Positions 34,063-43,624 are shown, numbered from the stretch's first letter. The stretch is DNA of 64,000 nt from an uncultured Muribaculaceae bacterium (GCA_910578395.1 CAJTPZ010000004.1:62001-126000), one strand, 5' to 3'. A program made the numbers and translations. Notes: generated by a model from the letters alone, not told the origin.

Positions 34063-35709
34063 TTACTTTCCCTGAGGTTTCACGTCGCGCACTTTCAGGC
34101 GGTCACCTGTCTCGTCGACGATAGCACGGAAATAGCGCGGATCATTGTAACCTCCATATTGCGGCGAGGCCGGCAGTCCGTAGGGGTTTCTTGAAAAAGA
34201 CCCGTCGGCATCCTGACGCTTGATATTGCCGTCCATAAACTTTACCAGAAGGAAGTCACCCAACGCCTTATAATCCGACGTAGCTTTAGCGGCCCATTTG
34301 TCGGCTATCTCCTGTGCGGCTGCAGAAGCCTGTGCTGCGGTGAGATCCGCAACCTTAGCCTCAAAAGCCTCGGTTGCCGCCAACGCGCCCTGTTCAAGCT
34401 CCGACTGCACGCGACGTATATCGGGGATCATCTGGCAATAACGGTTATATGCCTGATTGGCGACATAATTATTCACCCAGAAATTGGCATCCCAGGAAAT
34501 ATTATTCATGTCTCCGTTGCCAACGGCAAGTTCATGCGGCACTTTTGTCACACTGCAATAGATCGGTATATAAACAGCTGTGTTGGCATCATCTGTACCA
34601 AACCACAGAAGCCCCTTAGCGGCATCTGGTAAATCGGAACGCAACCGGGCTACAAACGTGAAGCCGGTCTGCTGGGTGGCAATAGCACGCTCATGTGTGT
34701 ACTCCTGACCGTCAACCTTGAACGTCATCGGACGCCAGCGGTAAGGCACTGCATAAGGACCCGCACCTACATCCTGAGTCATATCGTATGGTGTACCTTC
34801 AAAATGGTCACGCATCGCCCATTTCATATCGTCGGCCGTCAAAGGCTCGTCGGGCTTGACCCAGAGCGGCATCACAGGACCGGCCGCATTATCGATCCAG
34901 TCAAGATATTTGTCCATGCCCTGCGCGTGACTGTTGAAAAACGACCATACACGTGCGTCACAACCGCGAAGAGCGCCGAAGTCTGTGTCGGAATAAGCGA
35001 GCGAGAAACTGAAGTCCTTGTCGTCACCGTCAAAATAACCCATCTTGCGTGCAAACGAAATCACATCGGGGCTATAAAGCGTTTCAGGGTCATTTAGCGG
35101 AAACTGATGGATACGGGGATGATTTGCATGTCCCGAGATATATCCGTCGGGGATGCGGCGTGCCACCCATACAGCACCTTTCTCCTTGCCACCCTTTCCT
35201 ATAAGTTCCATTATCCAGGCTTCATTTCCATCGGCTATAGAAAAAGACTCTCCGGAACTATAATACCCGTAATCCTTCACAAGATCAGTCATTACCTTGA
35301 TTGCCTCCCGGGCTGTGCGTGCACGCTGCAGAGTGATATAAATCAATGACCCGTAGTCGATAAGTCCGGTTGTGTCTACAAGTTCGCTGTGACCGCCCCA
35401 TGTGCTCTCGGCGATTGCAAGTCCGTGCTCGTTCATGTTGCCGAGCGTCGTATAGGTGACTGGTGCCTCCGGAATTTCACCAAGATACTTTCCCGTATCC
35501 CACTCCACTACCTTACGCATAGTGCCGGGCGCATGTTTTCCTCCCGGCTGATGATACAGCTCGCCATACAGACTATGGCTGTCGGCCGAATACGTAATGA
35601 GAACGCTGCCGTCTTTGGTTGCGCCCTTAGCAGCGATAAGGCTTGTACAAGCCAATGCCGATATTGGTGCGGCGAGCAGTGCCGCAAGTGTGAGAAGGAT
35701 AGATTTCAT
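34063..35709 (-). CDS. C69-family peptidase/dipeptidase, exported
   Basis: Ntn-hydrolase-type peptidase with 548 residues. A signal peptide of 20 residues ends ALA, and the next residue, Cys21 in ACTSLIAAKGATKDGS, is the expected catalytic N-terminal nucleophile once the leader is removed. The same Cys could be read as a lipobox Cys, but position and downstream sequence fit family C69. Other family features: STWGGHSEL, ARTAREAIKVMTDLVKDYGYYSSGESFSIAD, and ARRIPDGYISGHANHPRI. The protein probably hydrolyses dipeptides in the periplasm. It lies 119 nt from the TPR gene and upstream of queF. Confidence 0.9.
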   Translation of the reverse strand: MKSILLTLAALLAAPISALACTSLIAAKGATKDGSVLITYSADSHSLYGELYHQPGGKHAPGTMRKVVEWDTGKYLGEIPEAPVTYTTLGNMNEHGLAIAESTWGGHSELVDTTGLIDYGSLIYITLQRARTAREAIKVMTDLVKDYGYYSSGESFSIADGNEAWIMELIGKGGKEKGAVWVARRIPDGYISGHANHPRIHQFPLNDPETLYSPDVISFARKMGYFDGDDKDFSFSLAYSDTDFGALRGCDARVWSFFNSHAQGMDKYLDWIDNAAGPVMPLWVKPDEPLTADDMKWAMRDHFEGTPYDMTQDVGAGPYAVPYRWRPMTFKVDGQEYTHERAIATQQTGFTFVARLRSDLPDAAKGLLWFGTDDANTAVYIPIYCSVTKVPHELAVGNGDMNNISWDANFWVNNYVANQAYNRYCQMIPDIRRVQSELEQGALAATEAFEAKVADLTAAQASAAAQEIADKWAAKATSDYKALGDFLLVKFMDGNIKRQDADGSFSRNPYGLPASPQYGGYNDPRYFRAIVDETGDRLKVRDVKPQGK

Positions 35710-35828
35710 CGCGTAGTGAAGTGAATGGAGTGGAGAAGAGATTTATATCTAAAGCACAAGGTCGGGAAAGGCATTGGAAGACAGTGCCCTTCGCGACCCT
35801 GAAGCAGTTTCCTGTTTATGTCGGCGCG

Positions 35829-36515
35829 TCACTGGGCAGCCTGCAGACGGGCACGCTCCAGATATTTCCTTATGTCGACGCCGTACATGTTGCCGTAAGC
35901 GGGATACTCCTTTTCGATTTTCTCGTATACCTTAAGCTCATCTCCGTATTTCTGCTGCGCGTTGTAGACACGGGCAAGCTTGAGCATAAAGAACGGAGTG
36001 TAGGAAGGATTATCGTTGCTCTGGGCGATAGCCTTGTTGAAAGACTTTACCGCATTGTCGAGCTGATCGAGATTGACATAACAGTCTCCCTCGAGCGAAT
36101 ACGCCGCAGCTCCGATAAATGCTTCATCGGCCGAATATTTGCTAAGATAGTCAAGCGCCTGCTGATATTCACCTTTCTCAAAGAGAAGTATCGCAGCCTG
36201 AAGAGCGGCGCGGTTGCCGGCGCTATAGCCATGCTCGTTGGCGATAGACTCATATTGCGTCAGAGCGATCGAGTCATTGCCCTGGAAAAGCTGGAGGTCT
36301 GCCAGGCCTATCTCGTTGTTGCCACGCTCGATACCGGGATTACGGAAAGCGTAGATGTAGACAAGCACACAAATGACAATAAATGCCACTATGCCGGTCG
36401 ATATGTAGATGATGCGCTGGTTTTCCTGTACTTTCCGGCTGATACCGGTGAGCTGGTCATTGATCTCGTCGATCGCGTTTGCCCCCTGCTGCTCTGTTTG
36501 GTCTTTCTTTGACAT
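35829..36515 (-). CDS. Membrane-anchored tetratricopeptide repeat protein
   Basis: 228-residue protein with an N-terminal cytoplasmic part of about 35 residues, one membrane helix (IIYISTGIVAFIVICVLVYIYAF, residues about 35-57) and a TPR-rich region: ALQAAILLFEKGEYQQALDYL, AAYSLEGDCYVNLDQLDNAVKSFNKA, and LKLARVYNAQQKYGDELKVYEKIE. The topology (N-in helix plus exposed TPRs) resembles YfgM-type proteins, which assist periplasmic folding; that comparison is an inference. It has its own well-formed promoter and no obvious operon partner. Confidence 0.8.
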   Translation of the reverse strand: MSKKDQTEQQGANAIDEINDQLTGISRKVQENQRIIYISTGIVAFIVICVLVYIYAFRNPGIERGNNEIGLADLQLFQGNDSIALTQYESIANEHGYSAGNRAALQAAILLFEKGEYQQALDYLSKYSADEAFIGAAAYSLEGDCYVNLDQLDNAVKSFNKAIAQSNDNPSYTPFFMLKLARVYNAQQKYGDELKVYEKIEKEYPAYGNMYGVDIRKYLERARLQAAQ

Positions 36516-36598
36516 GCTATGAGTTATGTGTCGTTGGTTTACCTTTTTGCGTTGGTGCGACCCGACCCAGACAATGCCTGCGCCGGGCTTTTACCGCA

Positions 36599-36630
36599 CA
36601 AAGATAATCTCTTTAGTTGAAAATTCCAAA
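36599..36630 (-). promoter_or_regulatory. Promoter of the TPR membrane protein gene
   Basis: Minus-strand -7 box TATCTTTG (36606-36599) and -33 element TTTG (36630-36627) are separated by 20 nt. The leader to the start at 36515 is about 78 nt. Confidence 0.7.
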
Positions 36631-36679
36631 ACGGCTGCAATTCTTTGGGTTTAACAAAAATGCCGTGACTGTGTGACCG

Positions 36680-37492
36680 TTATTTCGGCAGACCGAATAC
36701 CCTTGAGATCTCCTGCATCTGTTCCGTGCTCATGCCGTCGGGAATAAATCCCATAGAACAGGCGTCACGATAAATCATGGCGCTTTTTGTGAGAGTGTCT
36801 ATCATGTCAAACGCCTCCATAACATCCGGTGCTACTGCAAACACACCATGCTTTTCCCACATCACCACATCGTAGTCATCGGCAAGCGCATCGATCGTGG
36901 CCTGGGCCAGTTCATTGGAGCCGGGCAGCATGTAGGGAACGATTCCCAAACCTCGTGGGCAGAATGCCTTGGTCTCAGGTATCATGCTCCAGAGCAGACG
37001 GGTGAGCACATCTTTCTCAAGAAACTCAGGATTATGACTCATCGCCACAAGCTCGATCGGATGAGTATGAAGCGAGGCTTTATAAGAGCACCCCTTGCTT
37101 ATAAGATAGTTGTGGACCGACAGATGCGAAGGCAGTTCCGAAGTCGGAAGCACAACTTTATCAGCCACAATCTCATAATGAGCACAATCCGGCGTAATAC
37201 GTATGATCGAGCCGTTGTCCATAGGCTTGCGTGCAAGATCACGCATACGGCGGTTAGTACCTTTGCAATAAAACCAGCAGCCTTTAAGATGGGGAAGAGT
37301 TACGCCGATGGGAATCGCATCAGTGATAGCCGGCAACGCCCGCATGGCATCATCGACGTTATCGGTTATATTGACTGTTATATTACCTCCGTTACGCTCG
37401 GCCCATCCCTTCTGCCACAGATATCCGGCGGCTTCGGCCACTGCATTCACTTCAGCCTCCAGTTCCGGACGGCCGTCGAGTACTGAACTCAT
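36680..37492 (-). CDS. rhaD: Rhamnulose-1-phosphate aldolase RhaD
   Basis: Class II (zinc) aldolase cleaving L-rhamnulose 1-phosphate to dihydroxyacetone phosphate and L-lactaldehyde. The product has 270 residues, the normal size. Visible: WQKGWAERNGGNITVNIT (phosphate-binding N-terminal motif), ASLHTHPIELVAMSH with zinc-ligand His residues, and MWEKHGVFAVAPDVMEAFD with a further His. It is the last gene of rhaB-rhaA-rhaD, 15 nt after rhaA. Confidence 0.95.
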   Translation of the reverse strand: MSSVLDGRPELEAEVNAVAEAAGYLWQKGWAERNGGNITVNITDNVDDAMRALPAITDAIPIGVTLPHLKGCWFYCKGTNRRMRDLARKPMDNGSIIRITPDCAHYEIVADKVVLPTSELPSHLSVHNYLISKGCSYKASLHTHPIELVAMSHNPEFLEKDVLTRLLWSMIPETKAFCPRGLGIVPYMLPGSNELAQATIDALADDYDVVMWEKHGVFAVAPDVMEAFDMIDTLTKSAMIYRDACSMGFIPDGMSTEQMQEISRVFGLPK

Positions 37493-37507
37493 GATTTAAA
37501 ATTATTT

Positions 37508-38755
37508 TTATTTACGTTTTGACAACACCTCTTTCTCGTAGGCGTCGATCTCCGCTATATAACTTTCACCTACAGCCACTCCGCTGCGACGGCAGAACTC
37601 ATTCCACACTGCGCCCCACGGCATTGACTTTGCTTCCTCAAGCAACGCCAGACGTTCAAACCCCTTTCCACAAGCCTCATAGGAGCGGAGCGTTTCAATC
37701 GGTTCAAGCAACGCCTGAAGCAGACACTTCTGGGTAGAGCGTGTGCCTATCACATAAGCCCCTATGCGGTTGATCGAGCCGTCGAAATAATCCAGACCGA
37801 TATTCACCCGGTCGAGCGCGTCGCAACGCACTATTTCCTTTGCCAGATCAAGTGTCTCATCATTGATGATCGTCACATGGTCGGAATCCCAACGCACCGG
37901 ACGACTCACATGAAGCATCAGCGCCGGCACAAACAACAGCATCGAACTCACCTTGTCGGCTATACTTTCGGTCGGATGGAAATGACCGGTATCAAGCGTA
38001 ATGAGTTTCTGGTGCTCAGTACAATATGCTGTATAAAAATCATTTGAGCCGACCGTATAGCTTTCAAGCCCGATACCAAATACCTTCGACTCAAGGCTGT
38101 CGAGCATGTGGTCGTATGTCTTGTCGAAAATCTTGTCAAGCGAATCCTTGAGAAGGGAACGATAAAGCATCCTGTTGACAGTGATATCCTTGGAACCATC
38201 GTGAATCCACAGGTTCATAACGCAGGGACTCCCTTGCCGGCGGCCTATCTCGTCGGCGATAGCACGGCAACGACGTGTGTGTTCAATCCAGAAAGCACGT
38301 ATCTCCGGATCTGGACTGGCAAGCGTGAGATCTCCCGACTTGGGATGAGAAAACGACGTAGAATTGAAATCGAGTTTCAGACCATTGGCAAGCGCCCAGT
38401 CAACCCATGATTCAAAATAGCTGAAATCAACCTCGTCGCGATCTACTTTCTTCCCTTTGAAATCTCCATATATCTCATGAAGGTTCAGTCTGTGGCTGCC
38501 TGGAATCAGCGACAGAGACTTCAATATGTCGGCACGCAGTTCATCGATATTGCGTGCCTTGCCGGGATAATTTCCGGTTGCCTGTATACCTCCCGTGAGA
38601 TCTCCATCCGACTCAAAGCCGGCGACATCATCGGCCTGCCAGCAGTGAAGCGATATATGTATGTCGGCAAGTTTGGCGAGCGCCTTCTCAGTGTCGACTC
38701 CGATCGATGCATAACGCTCACGCGCAAGTTCATAAGCTTTTTCTATATTTTCCAT
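37508..38755 (-). CDS. rhaA: L-rhamnose isomerase RhaA
   Basis: Metal-dependent TIM-barrel isomerase converting L-rhamnose to L-rhamnulose. The product has 415 residues. Family features: DIHISLHCWQADDVAGFE, SHRLNLHEIYGDF, LDFNSTSFSHPKSGDLTLASP, NLWIHDGSKD, and LDTGHFHPTESIADK, containing metal-binding Glu, Asp and His residues. It lies 6 nt after rhaB and 15 nt before rhaD, clearly an operon. Confidence 0.97.
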   Translation of the reverse strand: MENIEKAYELARERYASIGVDTEKALAKLADIHISLHCWQADDVAGFESDGDLTGGIQATGNYPGKARNIDELRADILKSLSLIPGSHRLNLHEIYGDFKGKKVDRDEVDFSYFESWVDWALANGLKLDFNSTSFSHPKSGDLTLASPDPEIRAFWIEHTRRCRAIADEIGRRQGSPCVMNLWIHDGSKDITVNRMLYRSLLKDSLDKIFDKTYDHMLDSLESKVFGIGLESYTVGSNDFYTAYCTEHQKLITLDTGHFHPTESIADKVSSMLLFVPALMLHVSRPVRWDSDHVTIINDETLDLAKEIVRCDALDRVNIGLDYFDGSINRIGAYVIGTRSTQKCLLQALLEPIETLRSYEACGKGFERLALLEEAKSMPWGAVWNEFCRRSGVAVGESYIAEIDAYEKEVLSKRK

Positions 38756-38761
38756 GACAGT

Positions 38762-40231
38762 TTATTGAAGGTTATTGTATCTCATGTATGCCTCGTCCCA
38801 TTCATTACCGGGCGACGGCTCAAAACGCAATGTATCGGTCGACTCCGACACTATATGGCGCATTTCCTGAAGGGATCCTACAACTCCCGCCGCACGAGCC
38901 TGTATCAATGCATTACCGATAGCAGTAGCCTCCGACGGTCCGGCTACAACAGGCATACCTATGGCATCGGCAGTCATCTGGTTGAGAAGGCTATTACGTG
39001 ATCCGCCGCCTATTATATGCAGACATTTGATTTCATGTGGCGCGAGATCTCGCAGATTCGACATGACCTGCCTGTAACGCAATGCAAGACTCTCCAAGAT
39101 GCAAAGTGTGTATTCTCCCTGTGTCTCAGGCACCGGCTGACCTGTTTCCCGACAATAGTCCGCTATTTCCGCAAGCATTGATTCAGGATTTGCAAACCGC
39201 GGATTATCGGGATTGACAAGCGAGCGGAAACGTTCGGCTTTCTCCGCCTGCACGCAAAGATCAACATATGAAGTATCGATTCCGGCGGCACTCCACTCAC
39301 GACGGCAGCACTCGAGCAACCACATACCGCATATATTTTTCAGAAACCTGACTGTTCGGTCTACTCCCCCTTCATTGGTAAAATTCAGTTCTCGGCTCTT
39401 GTCGGATATGATCGGCGCATCTGCCTCGATTCCCATCAGACTCCACGTCCCGGAACTCAAATATGCGAAATCGGCATCTGCAGCAGGCACCGCGGCCACC
39501 GCCGATGCCGTATCGTGCCCGGCAACAGCTATAACCGGAATCGCACCGAGACCGGTAAGCCGCCTGACTTCCGGACTGAGCATTCCTATGCAATAGCCGG
39601 GATCCACCATAGGAGAAAAAAGGCTGCCGTCAACACCGATCGCATCCAGAATACCGGCATCAAACTCACCACTACGCGCATCTGCCATCTGCGAAGTGGA
39701 AGCGATTGTCCGCTCAGTCACGGCCTTACCTGTAAGCATGTATGACAATGCGTCAGGGATAAACAATATTTTCCCGGCCGCCTCAAGCGCCGGACAATTG
39801 TTTCGCCGTAATGTATCCAACTGAAACAGGGTATTGAAATTCATTACCTGTATTCCGGTAATTTCATAGACCTTAGAGGAATCAAAACGGCTGAAAAACT
39901 GCTCTGGAGCATCGGCTGTATGTGTGTCACGGTAACAGTAAGGGTTACGGAGCAACCCTCCGTCACTACCGAAAAAAGCCACATCCACGCCCCATGTATC
40001 TATACCGATCGAAGTGATTTCATACCCTTTCAGCCCTGCATCACGAAGTCCTGCGATAATTTCCATGTAAAGCGCAGGCAGATCCCAGTAAGCATGTCCC
40101 TGAAGCTCTATGATATGATTGGGGAACCTCGATATTTCATTAAGCACAAGCTTTCCGTCCTCAAGCGATGCTGCAATTGTACGGCCGCTCGTAGCACCGA
40201 GGTCTACGGCAAAAAAAACTTTCTTTTTCAT
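38762..40231 (-). CDS. rhaB: Rhamnulokinase RhaB
   Basis: FGGY-family sugar kinase phosphorylating L-rhamnulose at O1. I place the start at ATG 40231 (489 residues), because MKKKVFFAVDLGATSGRT is the true N terminus with the first ATP-binding motif; an in-frame extension to 40318 would run through the promoter. Other features: GIDTWGVDVAFFG, VAGHDTASAVAAVPA with the catalytic Asp, YLSSGTWSLMG, and IIGGGSRNSLLNQMTADA for adenosine binding. First gene of the rhamnose operon. Confidence 0.96.
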   Translation of the reverse strand: MKKKVFFAVDLGATSGRTIAASLEDGKLVLNEISRFPNHIIELQGHAYWDLPALYMEIIAGLRDAGLKGYEITSIGIDTWGVDVAFFGSDGGLLRNPYCYRDTHTADAPEQFFSRFDSSKVYEITGIQVMNFNTLFQLDTLRRNNCPALEAAGKILFIPDALSYMLTGKAVTERTIASTSQMADARSGEFDAGILDAIGVDGSLFSPMVDPGYCIGMLSPEVRRLTGLGAIPVIAVAGHDTASAVAAVPAADADFAYLSSGTWSLMGIEADAPIISDKSRELNFTNEGGVDRTVRFLKNICGMWLLECCRREWSAAGIDTSYVDLCVQAEKAERFRSLVNPDNPRFANPESMLAEIADYCRETGQPVPETQGEYTLCILESLALRYRQVMSNLRDLAPHEIKCLHIIGGGSRNSLLNQMTADAIGMPVVAGPSEATAIGNALIQARAAGVVGSLQEMRHIVSESTDTLRFEPSPGNEWDEAYMRYNNLQ

Positions 40232-40260
40232 GATATTGATTCTATGGCAATGCCCTTTTA

Positions 40261-40293
40261 CAAAGATAATAACTATCATTAGAAAACGACAAA
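40261..40293 (-). promoter_or_regulatory. Promoter of the rhaB-rhaA-rhaD operon
   Basis: Minus-strand -7 box TATCTTTG (40268-40261) and -33 element TTTG (40293-40290) with 21 nt between them. The leader to the rhaB ATG is about 25 nt, which supports the start at 40231. No operator repeat was recognised. Confidence 0.7.
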
Positions 40294-40363
40294 ATCCATA
40301 CATTATAATTAAAATCAAATATAGATGTCTGTATTATAAAGAAATATATTGCATTTTTTTTTG

Positions 40364-40371
40364 TAATTTTG
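40364..40371 (+). promoter_or_regulatory. Candidate -7 box for metY
   Basis: TAATTTTG matches TAnnTTTG, 41 nt before the ATG at 40413, after a run of T. No clear -33 element is visible. It is divergent from the rhaB promoter. Confidence 0.5.
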
Positions 40372-40412
40372 TTATTGATTAACCAATAATTCTATTTTTA
40401 ACTGCTGCAAAA

Positions 40413-41693
40413 ATGGATAACAGATTCAGTCCGGAAACGCTTTGTGTGCAAGGTGGCTGGACACCAAAAAACGGCGAACCCAGAGTATTGCCGATATATC
40501 AGAGCACAACATTCAAGTATGACTCCAGCGAGAGCATGGCAAAGCTCTTTGACCTTGAAGAAAGCGGATACTTCTACACCCGCCTGCAAAACCCCACCAA
40601 CGATGCGGTCGCTGCAAAAATCGCAGCTCTCGAGGGCGGCATAGGCGCCATGCTCACTTCAAGCGGACAGGCAGCAAACTTCTATGCCATATTCAACATC
40701 TGTGAGGCCGGAGACCACTTTGTATGCTCATCGGCAATCTACGGCGGCACATTCAACCTGTTCGGCGTAACAATGAAGAAATTTGGCATCGACGTCACAT
40801 TCATAAGCCCCGATGCCTCCGAGGAGGAACTGTCCGCGGCATTCCGCCCAAACACAAAGGCGATGTTCGGCGAGACCATATCCAATCCGAGCCTTGAGGT
40901 ACTCGATATAGAAAAATTCGCACGCGTGGCCCACGCTCATGGCGTACCGTTGATCGTCGACAACACATTCCCTACTCCGATCAATTGCCGCCCATTTGAA
41001 TGGGGAGCCGATATAGTTGTACATTCCACTACCAAATACATGGACGGCCACGCGACAGCAGTCGGCGGTGTAATTGTCGACAGCGGAAACTTTGACTGGG
41101 AGGCAAACGCCGAGAAGTTCCCGGGGCTCTGCACACCCGATGAATCATACCATGGGCTCACCTACACAAAAGCGTTCGGCAAAATGGCCTACATCACCAA
41201 AGCCACCGCACAACTCATGCGCGATCTCGGAAGCATACAGTCCCCTCAAAACGCATTTCTGCTCAATCTCGGTCTTGAGACACTCCACCTACGCATGCCG
41301 CGCCATTGCAGCAATGCCCAGACCGTTGCAGAGCATCTCCAGGCCAACGATAAGGTCGCATGGGTAAATTACTGCGGACTTACAGGCAACAAATACCATG
41401 CACTTGCCCAAAAATATATGCCACATGGGTCATGCGGCGTCATATCATTCGGACTCAAAGGTGGACGCGATGTAGCTATACGCTTCATGGATCATCTTAA
41501 ACTCATCGCGATTGTGACACATGTGGCCGACGCTCGCACATGCGTACTGCATCCGGCAAGCCACACGCACCGTCAGCTTTCCGACGAACAACTGATTGAA
41601 GCCGGAGTTCGTCCGGACCTCATCCGTCTCTCGGTCGGCATCGAAAATGTAGAAGATATAATCGCCGATATCAATCAGGCGCTTCTGGCCTGA
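40413..41693 (+). CDS. metY: O-acetylhomoserine sulfhydrylase-type enzyme (MetY)
   Basis: PLP-dependent Cys/Met metabolism enzyme of 426 residues, likely making homocysteine from O-acetylhomoserine and sulfide. Features: FSPETLCVQGG at the N terminus, FTRLQNPT-type motif seen as FYTRLQNPTNDAV, SSGQAANFYAIFNICEAGDH, and the PLP-lysine motif VHSTTKYMDGHATAVGG. The C-terminal region SHTHRQLSDEQLIEAGVRPDLIRLSVGIE is typical. The length (over 420) fits MetY better than MetB or MetC (about 380). Single gene with its own promoter and terminator. Confidence 0.92.
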   Translation: MDNRFSPETLCVQGGWTPKNGEPRVLPIYQSTTFKYDSSESMAKLFDLEESGYFYTRLQNPTNDAVAAKIAALEGGIGAMLTSSGQAANFYAIFNICEAGDHFVCSSAIYGGTFNLFGVTMKKFGIDVTFISPDASEEELSAAFRPNTKAMFGETISNPSLEVLDIEKFARVAHAHGVPLIVDNTFPTPINCRPFEWGADIVVHSTTKYMDGHATAVGGVIVDSGNFDWEANAEKFPGLCTPDESYHGLTYTKAFGKMAYITKATAQLMRDLGSIQSPQNAFLLNLGLETLHLRMPRHCSNAQTVAEHLQANDKVAWVNYCGLTGNKYHALAQKYMPHGSCGVISFGLKGGRDVAIRFMDHLKLIAIVTHVADARTCVLHPASHTHRQLSDEQLIEAGVRPDLIRLSVGIENVEDIIADINQALLA

Positions 41694-41713
41694 ACCAACT
41701 GGCTTAAAAGCAT

Positions 41714-41749
41714 AAAAAGGAGGATGCCATTAATGGCATCCTCCTTTTT
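41714..41749 (+). terminator. Bidirectional terminator between metY and ridA
   Basis: A perfect 36-base palindrome, 18 bp per arm (AAAAAGGAGGATGCCATT and its reverse complement). It gives a strong hairpin with a T run on both strands and lies between two convergent genes. Confidence 0.92.
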
Positions 41750-41765
41750 ATTTACTCTACAGATT

Positions 41766-42140
41766 TCAGCGGAGAGCGATAACCTCGATCTCTACAAGCA
41801 CCTGCTTCGGAAGCTCCTTGACAGCTACTGCCGAACGTGCCGGATACGGCTCGGTGAAATTCTCAGCATAAACAGCATTCATTGCTGCGAAATCACCCAT
41901 ATCAGCAAGAAATACAGTAGTTTTCACCACATTATCAATGCTAAGGCCTGCCTCGGCAAGAATAGCCTTGAAGTTGGCGATAGACTGAGCGGTCTGAGCG
42001 GTGATACCTTCGGGAATCTCACCTGTAGCGGGATTCACAGGGATCTGGCCGGATACATACACAAATGTTCCGGTGTCGATTGCCTGGCTGTAGGGGCCGA
42101 TAGCACCCGGAGCAGCCGTTGTTGCGATAGCTTTTTTCAT
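41766..42140 (-). CDS. ridA: RidA-family enamine/imine deaminase
   Basis: Small cytoplasmic enzyme that hydrolyses reactive 2-aminoacrylate and related imines. The start at 42140 gives 124 residues beginning MKKAIATTAAPGAIGPYSQAI; the longer frame upstream lies inside the brkB-like gene and is not coding. Family motifs: GPYSQAI, FVYVSGQIPVNPATGE, NIDNVVKTTVFLADM-type stretch (IDNVVKTTVFLADMGDF), and YPARSAVAVKELPK with the conserved substrate-binding Arg. It lies 29 nt downstream of the YihY-family gene on the same strand. Confidence 0.95.
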   Translation of the reverse strand: MKKAIATTAAPGAIGPYSQAIDTGTFVYVSGQIPVNPATGEIPEGITAQTAQSIANFKAILAEAGLSIDNVVKTTVFLADMGDFAAMNAVYAENFTEPYPARSAVAVKELPKQVLVEIEVIALR

Positions 42141-42168
42141 AATTGAAATATATTGTTGTTTAGGAGTT

Positions 42169-43536
42169 TTATTTTTCATCCGGCACAATATCCCGCAGGT
42201 AAATTGTGTCGGCAATATCCAGCGTCGCGCTTTCAAGTTTCCGCACCGAAGAAACAACCCTCGGATAAAGCTGGGCAAAACCGGGGATAAAATCACTCTG
42301 GCCCGACTCCAGAGACCGGCGTATCACAACCCCGACTGTTATATCGGAAGTCGGCATCGACGGATTATACCCGTAGAGGTCTTTCCGCTCGTTTACGACA
42401 ACCCTGTCGACAAGACGAAGTTCCACAAGGCGATTCACTGAAGCATCTGCAAGCGAAAGCGGAATACCACGGCTACGTGATATCTCCAATGCATCGATCG
42501 GAGGCAACCCACTGTCAAAACGCTTTACAATAGTCGACAGCACCGCAAGAAGCACCGTCAGACGATAATCCGTTGAAATTTTATTGACCTGGCCGAGAAA
42601 CCGGAAACGTCCGATACTCTGGGTCGAATAGCACACCACAGCTCCGGCAAGCACAATAACCCACACAAGCTGCATCCACACCAAAAGCAATGGCAGAAAA
42701 GCGAAACTGCCATATATAGCGTTATAGCGACTCACATAAACGGCGCCTGACACAAACAGCCATTGAAGTACAGTAAATCCAACACCCGTCAGAGTACCCG
42801 CTAAAAACGCGTTTTTAAACGGTACTGATGTATTTGGTATCAGAAGATAGGCACCTACAAAGAAAAACCATGTAAGCATCATTGCCGCCACATCGAGAAG
42901 CCACGACACCATAGGCGTGAGCCACTCGAAAGGCAACGCTTCCTGTAGCGCCGTCGACATAAACACATTGATACCACTGGCGCATATCATCAATATAGGC
43001 AATATCAAGAATATAGCCGTATAATCGGTAATCTTACGCCATATCGACCTCCCTTGCTTCACCCCCCATATAAGATTGAATGTCGATTCGACATTTGAGA
43101 TCAGAGAAATAAGGGTGTAGAGCATCGCGATAAGACCCACTCCTACAAAAATACCCTCCGATGCCTGATTCAGATAAGACTCGACAAAAGTAAACGCGTT
43201 TTCAAGAACCTCTTTCTGCGCCGGCAAGGAGTTAAACAGCTGTGACCGCAAAAGATTCTGAAATCCGAATCCTCGCGCGATAGCAAACAACATTGCAAGC
43301 ACCGGAACAGTAGCCAGCAAAGTGGAATAGGTTAGCGATGCGGCCTGACTCTGCAGATCTCTGTCGGTAAAACTCCTCACCGACAGATTCACAACTTTCA
43401 GAAACCTCACATGCCAACGGTCGTCAGGCTGCTCCCATATACCGTCTGATACATAATGCATCCAACCGCACACTCTCATACGCCACTTCTCAACGAGCAG
43501 CGACAGATTGCCTTTTTTACGATTTTGAGACGACAT
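42169..43536 (-). CDS. YihY/BrkB-family inner-membrane protein
   Basis: Polytopic membrane protein of the YihY/BrkB family (often mislabelled ribonuclease BN). The 455 residues start with a cytoplasmic segment, then six or so helices between about 75 and 310. Family features: QAASLTYSTLLATVPVLAML, RSIWRKITDYTAIFLILPIL, IPNTSVPFKNAFLAGTLTGV, and IYGSFAFLPLLLVWMQLVW. The C-terminal 120 residues form a soluble winged-helix-like region (PPIDALEISRSRGIPLSLADASVNRLVEL) found in Bacteroidota members. Function uncertain; a transporter or envelope role is usually proposed. It precedes ridA in the same direction. Confidence 0.9.
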   Translation of the reverse strand: MSSQNRKKGNLSLLVEKWRMRVCGWMHYVSDGIWEQPDDRWHVRFLKVVNLSVRSFTDRDLQSQAASLTYSTLLATVPVLAMLFAIARGFGFQNLLRSQLFNSLPAQKEVLENAFTFVESYLNQASEGIFVGVGLIAMLYTLISLISNVESTFNLIWGVKQGRSIWRKITDYTAIFLILPILMICASGINVFMSTALQEALPFEWLTPMVSWLLDVAAMMLTWFFFVGAYLLIPNTSVPFKNAFLAGTLTGVGFTVLQWLFVSGAVYVSRYNAIYGSFAFLPLLLVWMQLVWVIVLAGAVVCYSTQSIGRFRFLGQVNKISTDYRLTVLLAVLSTIVKRFDSGLPPIDALEISRSRGIPLSLADASVNRLVELRLVDRVVVNERKDLYGYNPSMPTSDITVGVVIRRSLESGQSDFIPGFAQLYPRVVSSVRKLESATLDIADTIYLRDIVPDEK

Positions 43537-43565
43537 ATATCAGAGTATAAAATACTTGAAAAACA

Positions 43566-43601
43566 AGAGGGGCGGGGCTTTCTCTGCCACCCCGCCCCTC
43601 T
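43566..43601 (-). terminator. Terminator of the trigger factor gene
   Basis: AGAGGGGCGGGG and CCCCGCCCCTCT form a GC-rich 12-bp stem. Read on the minus strand it is followed by a T-rich run (TTGTTTTTC). It lies 24 nt beyond the tig stop codon. Confidence 0.88.
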
Positions 43602-43624
43602 GTGGTTCTATAATTTCAAGCCGA

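Noticed and set aside
42141..42296. N-terminal extension of RidA
   Set aside because: The added 52 residues lie inside the YihY-family gene and have no RidA similarity; the ATG at 42140 gives the standard length.
42169..43536. Ribonuclease BN
   Set aside because: This is an old mislabel for the YihY/BrkB membrane family; no nuclease motif is present.
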